Shown here: positions 26,701-38,700 of the stretch, piece after piece
How positions within the stretch are numbered: position 1 is the stretch's first letter
Layout: every line of letters starts with the position of its first letter
NCBI GenBank assembly: GCA_002633005.1
Contig: NMRA01000042.1
Span: 308,838 to 372,837 of the forward strand
DNA: 64,000 nucleotides
Direction of reading: 5' to 3'
Source: Phoronis australis
Taxonomy: Eukaryota > Phoronida > Phoronidae
Translations under genes and position numbers: made by a program
Notes under the pieces: generated by a model
What the model was told of the DNA's origin: nothing
What the model saw: only the letters and a program-made list of their open reading frames with translations
Databases searched by the model: none

Positions 26701-29700
26701 TTTCTCATATCACACCTGCCTTATTTTCGAGAAATAGCCGTATGTAGTAAGCCTTTCAAAGTCTAAAGGATGTTATTAGAACTTTTGGAAAACAGTCGCC
26801 AGGTTTCTTTTTATAATTATTTGTTTGGACCCTGTATTCCTGATCTAATGCCTATGATCAAGTCCTATTTCGAATTATGTCTATGCTAACTACAATTTAA
26901 ATTCATATTTGTTACCCAACTTCCTCGCCTTCATACGCTTGCATCATCAATTTCAGCACAGGCGCAGGCTTTCGCAGATAAGGGATGTTGCAGCGGGTTG
27001 GCGAAATATCCTGACAGAATTCGACGAATGATTGGTCATGATCACGTGGTCAAGAAGTTTATCTCCGAGCCCGAAGGGATTCCTGAACACTATACACACA
27101 GTATTTTCTTCTGTCCAAATGGTAAATACTCACAAGCGAATCCCTGTCGAACGTTTCACTTTTAACTCGGAATTACCTTAGTTTGGCTTTGATTACTCGG
27201 GTCAAATCAAGTCTTTGTAGTTGATGCGAACAGACAGATGTTTGATACAAAAAAATGATATAAGAAGTGGTCACTGGTAACCCGATAAGAATAATTATAC
27301 GTAGTAACTCAAGTCAAGAACTTATGTGCAGTAATTTTTTGTTTTTAGAACGTGTTGACATAACTACGCCAGCTAAGAACGAATTTCAGTTTCTGAAGAA
27401 ACCAGAGCGATTATCGGAAGTCACTGTTGACGTGCGAACAAAGGAAACATTTCAAATCGTTCTATCCTCGGAACCCGAAATGAACGGTGACCTACTGAAA
27501 ATTGTTGTCGGGGGCAGGGGTAACCTGTTATCTTGGATATCGAAAGGAGTTTCAGGCAAGTAGAATTATACACTACTTTTTCAGGTAATGTTACGAAAAC
27601 TTCAGTTTTTCAACTATTGTTAGGTTTTGTTCACGAATGCAAATTAATTGGATTTAATTCTCGTAATGTTCATATTAATTATGTCAAAAGTCCACCCTTT
27701 TCTTATAAATACAGCTTATTTTTACGACGTAATCACAAAGACACTTATGTACTCATTTTTTTCAATTATCCTTTTGTGTTACAGACAAAAAGATGGTTGT
27801 GACCGAAACTCCCAACATTCTATCAGCAGACGAGTATCGGACATTTTGGCTTACGTGGAGAGACGGTCTGTTGGAGGTATGGTGATATAAGTTAACATAA
27901 ATGCAAAGGGATTTCACCACTAATTCGTTCGGCCACGTGATATTGCAAAGTTATACCAGTAGCACATCCTTTTACAAACAAAACCGTTGCAGTAAGGTTT
28001 CTTCAAATTTCTACACAATATTACGGAACAGTGAAATGTTGATTAATGAAAAATTTCGACAAAAACAAACAGTAAAGTACGGAGATTCTAAAGGAACATG
28101 ATGCGAAAAAAAATTTCAAGATTTTGCATTCCCTCCCAAATGTATTGCAAGTGAACCAAAAAATTTTACGACGGAACGCAAAAATTTTGCGAGGGAACGT
28201 AAAATTTTTGCGACGAAACGCAACAAATTTGCGAGGGAGCGCAAAAAAAATTGAGAGGGAACGCAAAAATTTTGATTTTTTTCGCATCGCTTTTGAAAAT
28301 GGAAAATGACCATTTCGGCAATTCTTTTTGATCGAATTTCAGGCGAATTTTCCGCACTCAGCGAAAACATATCCTCATTGAGTCACACAGTGGATAAAAT
28401 GATTCAAGATGGCCTGTCTTTTTTATAGGTGTTACCTCAAGCGTTAGACACACTCGCTGATTTCGCAAACTATGCATGGAGTTTTCATACTTGATCCAAA
28501 CTTTGAAGAGTTGGCTAAGGCAGATGAGCAGGATTTTATTTCGCACATTTAATGTAGAAAATAAGTGTTTAGTAATATCCAGAAAAAAAGAAAATTCGTG
28601 AAAGCAATTCTTGCTGGTGATCAATTTGTGATCTGTAATTCTTACAAAATTATTACGTTTTAGGTTGGAAAGGGAGGCACATCCTTGAACGGTACTCAAA
28701 TCCTTTCGTGGCGGAGTCCCACGACAATTATCGTGAAATATATTGGTGTTTCAACGAATATTTCATCAGTAGGACGTGTAAAGTTATGGAAAAAGGGTAA
28801 ACACTGTTATAGATTTCCTGGTGAACTCGAGTTACGACATACTTGTGAACACGAGTCACGATTTACTTGTGAATACGAGTCACGACTTATTTGTGAACAC
28901 GATTCACGGCTTACTTGTGAACACGATTCACGGCTTAATTGTGAACACGAGTCACGACTTACTTGTGAACACGATTCACGACTTACTTGTGAACACGAGT
29001 CACGACTTACTTGTGAACACGAGTTGCGACTTACTAATCATACAATGAAAATGCAACAATCCTCAAAAGACTTAAGATCGTAGCAAACGTCTCACTTCGT
29101 CAAAGTCATATAGAAAATCAAGAAGAACATGCCGACACGAAATTTGCCGATATGTGTAAAATATTATTAGATTTTTAGAAATTTACAGCAGAAAATGGTT
29201 TTAACTTACTGATTGGTCATACCTTTTGAATACAAAATTCCCACAAGGCAAATGTGTCACAAAACTGTGAAGAATTTGTGAAACGTTCATTTATGTAAAT
29301 GCTCGTTTTCAGAAACTGCTGGTATGTATGGAGAGGTGGTTCACTTGAGTATCCCAGAATCTGTCATAGTGGATTCAACAACTGCTTCCGTAAGGATCAT
29401 AGGTATGTTACAATAGTGAGTATGAAATATGTAGAGAATCCTACACGAGTCTCAGGTTTATAACATGGCCAAAACCTCGGCAAGCCTCGGGATTTTGACG
29501 AAATTTCCAAGAAGTTTTTCCCACGTCATAAGTCTGAGACGAGTGCAGGATTAGTTTTCTCACATGAACCGTAAAAATGATCTTATTTGCTGAAAAACTC
29601 GACGTATCTAAAACTTTCAACCACACGGCGCAAGTTTTGTAAAAACACTATTGCGCAATGTAAAGTAATGCAGTTACTTTTTGTTAATAGGCTTATTTTA

Positions 29701-32700
29701 AGCTTAACAATTGTAAATTGCATTAAGCTTTCGTAGCAAATATTCAAGTTAGAATCTAATAAATAGTCTTTGAAGTTGTAATATTAAAACTTAAAAATAT
29801 TTATAAATAACAATCAGCAAGGCTTCCCCGCACGTGAGCACTGAATTGACCTTGAGACAGCATTGAGACAGTCTCGACGCGTTTCTTGAGTTGGGGCTCG
29901 TCTCCATTTGAATGAACGTGGATAAGGAGTTGGCCGCCGAAGATAGGTCCGTTTAAGAAGTTGTTTGCATGTCCTTCCGACTGGAAGTACACACAGTTGC
30001 GACACCTGATTTGTCAGTCATAACCTTCTTGTCACCTTTTAGGAATTCCGGCAATGTTTGGTTGGCGCGCGTTTGGTTGTTTTAGTATTTTGCAGACGAT
30101 AAAATGTAAGGCGTATAGATTTCTACTTTGCACTACTTTGTGATTTGCCCATTTAATATAAAAAAATACGTACATATAGATTATTACATGGCGAAGTCGT
30201 TATCCCCCGTTATCCAGAGCCCGAGTGGATTTTGGAGAATTATCGCCCGAGGGGCGTTAGCCCCGAGGGTGATAATTCGTTTTTTGAGACCGAAAAACAC
30301 AATTTTATGATCATTGTTCTCTGGGATGGACTTTTTAAAGTTACTACTTTAATAAGAGCTACAAAACAACAAAATCCGTTGTGTGTTTATAATTTTATCA
30401 CAAATCGCTAACTCTCGCTGACCTCTGCCGGACATTCTGTGAAATCAAGGCAGATGAGTTTACCAGTTACGCTTAGAATATTCTGTCATTTATCGGCTGT
30501 GATGTAGCTCGTCAGTACAGTGTTTGGCTGAGACTGTGAAGTTTTCAGCTCCGCGATGGGCTGATTTCCGGCAGTCACTGTTTTCGCCGATAATGTCACT
30601 TAAAAGGGAACTGTATTTTATTCTGAATAAATTCTGGATAGTTTTCTATGAATTGGTGATTAATTTCACAAATAATTCAACACCAAAAATTAAACTTATG
30701 TTCTCTAACGAAGCTCAAAAAATTACCGGCTTGGAGCGCTGCTTAGTCTCGTGACGTATTTGGCGGGGGCAAAGTCACTGTCCTGTGTTAGCGTGCAATC
30801 AAGTAGCGTTTTTTATATTGTCGGAATAAGAAATTTTAGTGTGAAATTTCGGGTCACAAGGGATACCTGTTTGAGCCAAGGCAACACAAAGTGATACCTA
30901 GTCATCGTCATCGTCAGACGAAAATTTGCCGGTGTAACTGGTGTCAGTGACTGTGCCGAGGGCAATNGAGTCACGACTTATTTGTGAACACGAGTCACGA
31001 CTTACTTGTGAACACGAGTCGCGACTTACTTGTGAACAGGAGTCACGACTTACTTGTGAACACGAGTCACGACTTACTTGTGAACACGAGTTGCGACTTA
31101 CTAATCATACAATGAAAATGCAACAATCCTCAAAAGACTTAAGATCGTAGCAAAGGTCTCACTTCGTCAAAGTCACATAGAAAATCAAGAAGAACATGCC
31201 GACACGAAATTTGCCGATATGTGTAAAATATTATTAGATTTTTAGAAATTTACAACAGAAAATGGTTTTAACTTACTGATTGGTCATACCTTTTGAATAC
31301 AAAATTCCCACAAGGCAAATGTGTCACAAAACTGTGAAGAATTTGTGAAACGTTCATTTATGTAAATGTTCGTTTTCAGAAACTGCTGGTATGTATGGAG
31401 AGGTGGTTCACTTGAGTATCCCAGAATCTGTCATAGTGGATTCAACAACTGCTTCCGTAAGGATCATAGGTATGTTACAATAGTGAGTATGAAATATGTA
31501 GAGAATCCTACACGACTCTCAGGTTTATAACATGGCCAAAACCTCGTGGAAATTTCGTCAAAATCCCGAGGCTTGCCAAGGGATTTTGACGAAATTTCCA
31601 AGAAGTTTTGCCCACGTCATAAGTCTGAGACGAGTGTAGGATTAGTTTTCTCACATGAACCGTAAAAACGATCTTATTTGCTGAAAAACTCGACGTATCT
31701 AAAACTTTCAACCACACGGCGCAAGTTTTGTAAAAACACGCTTGCGCAATGTAAATTAATGCAGTTACTTTTTGTTAATAGGCTTATTTTAAGCTTAACA
31801 ATTGTAAATTGCATTAAGCTCTCGTAGCAAATATTCAAGTTAGAATCTAATAAATAGTCTTTGAAGTTGTAATATTAAAACTTAAAAATATTTATAAATA
31901 ACAATCAGCAAGGCTTCCCCGCACGTGAGGACCGAATTGACCTTGAGACAGCATTGAGACAGTCTCGACGCGTTTCTTTAGTTGGGGCTCGTCTCCATTT
32001 GAATGAACGTGGATAAGGAATTGGCCGCCGAAGATAGGTCCGTTTAAGAAGTTGTTTGCATGTCCTTCCGACTGGAAGTACACACAGTTGCGACACCTGA
32101 TTTGTCAGTCATAACCTTCTTGTCACCTTTTAGGAATTCCGGCAATGTTTGGTTGGCGCACCTTTGGTTGTTTTAGTATCTTGCAGACGATAAAATGTAA
32201 GGCGTATAGATTTCTACTTTGCACTACTTTGTGATTTGCCCATGTAATATCAAAAAATACGTACATATAGATTATTACATGGCGAAGTCGTTATCCCCCG
32301 TTATCTAGAGCCCGAGTGGATTTTGGAGAATTATCGCCCGAGGGGCGTTAGCCCCGAGGGTGATAATTCGTTTTTTGAGACCGAAAAACACAATTTTATG
32401 ATTATTGTTCTCTGGGATGGACTTTTTAAAGTTGCTACTTTAATAAGAACTACAAAACAACAAAATCCGTCGTGTGTTTATAATTTTATCACAAATCGCT
32501 AACTCTCGCTGACCTCTGCCGGACATTCTGTGAAATCAAGGCAGATGAGTTTACCAGTTACGCTTAGAATATTCTGTCATTTATCGGCTGTGATGTAGCT
32601 CGTCAGTACAGTGTTTGGCTGAGACTGTGAAGTTTTCAGGTACGCGATGGGCTGATTTCCGGCAGTCACTGTTTTCGCCGATAATGTCACTTAAGGGCTG

Positions 32701-35700
32701 TATAACAAGTTAAAAGAATGTCAAAATTTTTCAGCAGAGTTTGCTCAATATTGAATAAGTATGTTAAAATTAGCACGTTATTGTAAGCAAACCTCTCTGA
32801 AAGTGTACAGTAAATATGTATGAACATCCATTCGAAGGAATACGAAAGGAAAGTTACCGGATCGGATTTTTTCAACAGGTGACGTTTTGGGACCTTCTCT
32901 CTACAACTTGGACAGGCTGCTTAGACTGCCCTCTGGTTGTGGCGAACAGAATCTTGTAAGATTTGCACCAGCCGTATTTATTCTGAGGTATTTAAACGCA
33001 ACAAACAGCCAAACAGACAGAGTAAAAGAAGACGCCAAACGTTTAATAATTCAAGGTAAACAACATTTGGAAACTTTATCGACAATTGTTCATTAATACA
33101 ATGCATATCACGAATTTTCTTTAAACTGCAAGCCATGCCCTATCAATGGTCAAAATTGTCAATTTCAAATTACTTGTTCTCTTGTTTACTGTACCTGAGC
33201 AGCCCCGTAGCGCCCTTCCCTCGCTTTCGCCAATTTCGCATACCCCCGCCATAGGCGTGCGGACTTTGCAGGGGTGCGAACTTTGCTAGCGTGTAAAATT
33301 TTCTTGCGTGCGGACTTTGCAGCGTATGGGCTGACCTCGGAAACCTGGATTCACGTGTTTCAATAAAAGTTAACGAGAAATGTCTCTTTTAACACCTGGA
33401 CACGTTACTCCCGTTACATGTTCAGGGTATGAATTTGATGTTTAAGGTAGTGTTTCATGAACTTCTCTTTTTAGGGTGCCAAAAAGATGTAGCATCAATG
33501 TCACTCTTTAGGGGGTAGCAAAGTAATAAAAGAAACTCTTAATATGTGCTGCGAAATCCGGAGAAATGTGGCTGATGTAGCATCCCGTTGGAATCGAGTA
33601 GACGGAACATCGTCTCGAAAACTGTAGTTATAGTTCCGTCTATTTTAAAGAGTGATCATGTGACCTAAGGTGGTCAAGATTCGCTTTATCAGGGTACAGT
33701 TTGGGAAAAGTTCACTTCATTAGCTAGAGTCACTTCGAAAAGATGCGCTTCCAGAGACTCTTTTGGGCTTTTTCAAATTCCTAACTGAAACGCGGGTATC
33801 CGATTTTCTAGTGGATGCCCCCCTCGGTGGTGCAAATAACCGAATATTTCACTAACCTAAGTCAAAATTCACCTAAACATCAATTTCTTTGAGGGTTATT
33901 TCAGATTAGCAAAATTATCTAATGCACTTTGCAATTTGAGGATCAAATGTTAGCGATCGTTCGCGAATTTTTGTTTTCATCTAAGTTCACTGAAACATCA
34001 TCAGTTTTTACAAGTTTGGCGTATATGGCAAAAATCGTCTGTGAATAAGTCCATTTTAGATATTGATCTTGTAAACCAGAAGCCAATGAATACTTGCAGC
34101 TTACCAGACAGAGGAAAATAATTTCAATTTCGATTTGAATCGTATAAATTATCACATCCACATTTTGTGATCTAGGTTATCAAAGGCAATTGACGTACCG
34201 ACGACACGACGGGTCTTACAGCGCCTTTGGTGGCATTGACTACGAAGGAAGTACGTGGTTATCGGCATTTGTGCTCAAAACATATTCTCAAGCCAGACAG
34301 TTTGTTTTCGTCGACCCTGAGGAGATATTACTGACAAAGCGGTGGATCATGTCGCAGCAAAGAAGTGACGGGTCCTTTCCAAGAAAGGGGAGACTAATAA
34401 ACAAAGATTTACAAGGCGGTGTTCGTGGCAGAATAGCGTTAACAGCCTACGTACTCACGTCGCTCCTGGAATCCGGAGTGGAGACAGACATTGAAGAGGA
34501 GTCGGTTCACAGAGCAACGGAATTCCTCGAGAAGAAATCCCGTGTGATTTCGGATGCTTATACAGCATCGTTGACGGCTTATGCTTTATCAATGGTGAAG
34601 AGTAGTTACGTCATCGCTATACTGAGAGTTCTGAACCAGATAAAGATAGAAAAGGATGGAATTAGTTATTGGAAAGTGTCAGGGAGATCACTGCAAGAGG
34701 AGGTCATTATGGGGCTTGGAAGCCAGTTCAAGAGGACCGGTAGGACCTTAAATAAAGTTTGTTATAAAATAAACACTGTAAATGCTTTTTCTTTCGAAAA
34801 ACAATCATACGTATCTTACTTTTCAACTACATCATACAGAGCACTATTGCTTATCCAAAAACTCAAGAAGTCTGCGCAATGTTTTATAACCCAAGTCCAT
34901 TTTGAACGTTACAGTTTCCTCAGCCCAAGTCGAGGTGGCTTCGTATGCACTGATGACGTACATAACTCGAAGAGACATGACGTCAGCTCTTTCTGTTGTG
35001 AAGTGGCTCTCCCTTCAGAGAAATGACCTTGGAGGCTTTGCTTCCACTCATGTGCGTATTGACGTCTATAAATAAACGTGCTTACATTTTTGCAAAATAA
35101 CAGTTCTCTAACAATTCTGGATGTATAAATTCTTTACTGCATATTAACATACACACATCTTGATTTATTTCAAATAATTTAGTCGTAATATGTAATAAAC
35201 CAGTTGCGACTTTCCAAGTGGGAGAAAATCGCCATCTTGTTGCTTAACTTAGCGTAAGGTTTATAACGCTACACGTGGAAAACCTCAAGAGAATTCCTGC
35301 AGTACAGTAACAGGTTAAGAGCATGACGTCAAGAGAATTGTGGCACCGATCCACCTTGTTTCTCATCTCGCAAAAGGTCTATTGGTAATAGCAATATTGC
35401 AAGTTGTTTCCTTCAGGCGATTCAAACGTTTATTCAATGTGTTTGTGCTGCCATTGCATTGGATTATAAAATACTCCGAGACTGTGTCTTCGTCCGTATT
35501 TCATTAATGTTTGAATTTCAGGATACATGTACAGCGCTAGACGCTTTGTCGAAATATGCATCTGTTGTCGGCAGACGAGGTACTGACTTGACAGTAACCA
35601 TGGCCACCACAAACTTGGATTTTCAAGAAAAGGTCATCGTCAATAGAGAGAACCAAGACGTTCTCCAAACAGCTGTTATACCTTCGTTACCAACCGCTCT

Positions 35701-38700
35701 ATTTGTTAGTGCAGTTGGAGATGGCTGTGCTCTTCTGCAGGTAAATTACGCCAATCCGGCTACTTGCGACACACCGTAAAAAATACAGTCTCCTGTGGCC
35801 ATCAAGTTCGAACGTTACCACCACTAAGCTTCAATATTAGTTCTTCATTATTCTGTATATCCAAACATCTACTCTGTTCATGGACATGAGCTGTCTTACA
35901 ACATCTCTTGTGGCGCTTTTTATTGCCCATCTTACCAGAGGTTACCTATTATACGTTATTTACCTGTCTTCATTTTATTGTAATTGTACTAGTCATAATA
36001 AATGACCTTATATCGCCTACCTCGGTCTCCTTTTCATCTCTGGTAACGAGCTTGCGACGCACGTATCATTTATCTATTATTCGGAACATATGTCGATCAT
36101 AAATGGTATTTCACTCGTTAAATATATTTATGTGAGCATATGGACCCACCTTACTCCTTTTCCCTCTCATCGCGGTCTATTCCATTATTCCCTTGTGTAG
36201 GACTACACGTCGTTTTTCCAGCATTCGCATTGCTCTACTGTTATCACGTGCCTCGAGTTTGGTCAGCTCTTTGCTCTTATAGGCTGATCATTGTCACTTG
36301 TCTTTAGGGGCGTGTTTCTTTGTTATTGTAACCTCGATTTCAGTTCACTTTGTTCCGGCCACGTTGTACGTCAAAAACTCATTCAATTTTCCCACCCTTT
36401 TCCTCCCAGTTTTCGTCATTCTCTCGTACTTCCACGTGGCCGGCGCTTTTTATTGCCCATCTTACCAGAGATTACCTATTATACGTTATTTACCTGTATT
36501 CATTTTATTGCAGTTGTACTAGTCATAATAAATGACCTTATATCGTCTACCTCGGTCTCCTTTTCATCTCTGGTAACGAGCTTGCGATGCACGTATCATT
36601 TATCTATTATTCGGGACATATGTCGATCATAAATTATATTTTCTACACAGGCTTAATGTGGTATTATATAATTCTATACAGACTGTTACTTGCTATTTTT
36701 GTCTGTCAGACTTCCAAACCTAGTGACTTGGGAAGTACATCTTTAGCGCTACTAATCACTTTCACCTTCTTACACGTTGCTATGGTGATTTCAGGTAGCA
36801 GTTAAATACAACATTATCAAGAAAAGTGAAGCGCCTAGCTTCAAGCTTGATGTTCGACTCTTCAAAGCGGAACTCGTTGGGACTGTCACCTCTGAATCGA
36901 AAGTTGGTAGTATTGAGCCAGAGAAGGTCACGCTAGAAGTGTGCGCTAGGTAAATTCGGATTTCATCTTTAGTAGTCTTTCATATGATTGAAATACATAT
37001 CTCCCAAAGCGATATTTCGCAGTTGTGAAGACTGAACTCGCCGATTTTGGAGTGTAACACGATTTGCGATGAAATATCTGATTGCAGACATAATCGAAAA
37101 CCCTAGTTGCTTCATCCTGTCGTCACTTCAGCAAAAATCGAAAATGCGTGAAACGTCGTTGTTTACACTTCAAGTGATAATGTGTTATGCAACCTTTTCC
37201 TCAATTTCATTGGTCAGCAGTACTAGTCCAAAACACTCAAAATTTATTACACGTGTCACGACTACTACCATTTAGTGCTATCATTCACACACGTATATTT
37301 ATACTTATCGTAGTTAATCACGAATTGCTCTAAATCAGTATGACGCCCCTCATGGTATCCTGTTGCAGGTGGATGCATGCCGGAAGTTCCAACATGGCTG
37401 TGATCGATGTCACCTTGGCAACTGGACTGGTTCCTGACACACAAAGTCTCGAGAAGTTGTTGCAGAACGACAAATTAAAACTGAAGCGATATGATGTAAA
37501 AAATGGCCACGTTTACTTTTATTTTGACGAGGTTAGTCATTATAACATCGAAATCTTCTGTTAGGGCAAGTAGAGGAACTGCAGAGGTTTTTCATCGCTT
37601 CAGACAAGTTAGCTCTCAAAATAGTCGCCAATATTCAATGGCTGCTTTTATTCACTTCGTTAGTCCAGCCTGAGTTGTTCCAGAGAGTCGAAAGAAGCTA
37701 GTGTGGTCACGTGCTTCACTTGTAACACATGACGATATCTTGCGAAGTCTTGCATGATCTTGCGTTTTCGTGGGGTTCTCACGTCGTCGGGTCAACAGGT
37801 TCCAGATGTCAAATTCTGGCTTACAAACCAATCTGATGTCGATTGACTCGACTAAATAGGCAAAGTGAATCAAGTGTAACCAATGTGAAATTTACTTATT
37901 TACATTCCAATAAGCTCTACAAAAATCAAGACTGGTTAATATGTTTTCACAGATTCCCAACGGCTGTTTGACGTGTACGCACTTTGATGCCATCCCAGAA
38001 TTTATTATCGGCTCCGTTCGAAATGCTCCAGTAACAGTGTACGACTATTACGAACCAGGTGAGTTGCTAAAAAATCTCCAGAAGATAACAATGTGAAACT
38101 GAACTTCATAATTTGCTTAATTATATAACAAAAAGCAGATTTTCTGTTCATCTTTCTGAATAAACCAACTGATATAGATAAGGAATCACCAGCTTTGCTA
38201 ACGAGTGCTTTTTGTCTGAGCTACCCATGTTTAGACCCCATTGTGTATTTGTATCTCCACGTGAGATTCTTTGACGTCGTTGATAGACGTCATCATTCTA
38301 CTTCAAGCGAAAATTCTACTACCTTGAGGGTGATCGTTGCTTCCACAAGATATTTGGAGCACTACCAGCAATGTACCAGCGGCACTAACGGCACCAACGG
38401 CACCATGGCCAGTAACATCTAGTGCTTAGCAATCACAGTGATGATTGTGGCACTAATGTATCATCCCCACACCACTAGATATCCACCACCACAACATATC
38501 TCTACTATCACACTATCACCTCAACACACCACCACTACCAACGCTGCCTCCACCATACCACCACCACCAGCAGCACCACCACCACAACAACATTAACATA
38601 CCAACGCTGCCCCAACATCACCCGCACCACCCCCACCACCATCACTACACAACGACAATAGCCAACCACCAGCACCTTCACTGCATCCGTCACATCCTTT

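Larger units (their letters stand above)
28875..30603. repeat. Long direct repeat, left copy (about 1.73 kb)
   Basis: This segment matches 30967-32694 almost base for base, including exon 24, with scattered substitutions and one hairpin-associated rearrangement. It is followed by about 360 unpaired bases, a single N and the right copy. See the finding on assembly or haplotype origin. Confidence 0.9.

Noticed and set aside
28021-28370. Several open frames on both strands
   Set aside because: All arise from the 23-bp A/T-rich tandem repeat inside an intron.
28826-29035. CRISPR-like array of 24-bp repeats
   Set aside because: The units are directly adjacent with no unique spacers, and the context is a eukaryotic intron.
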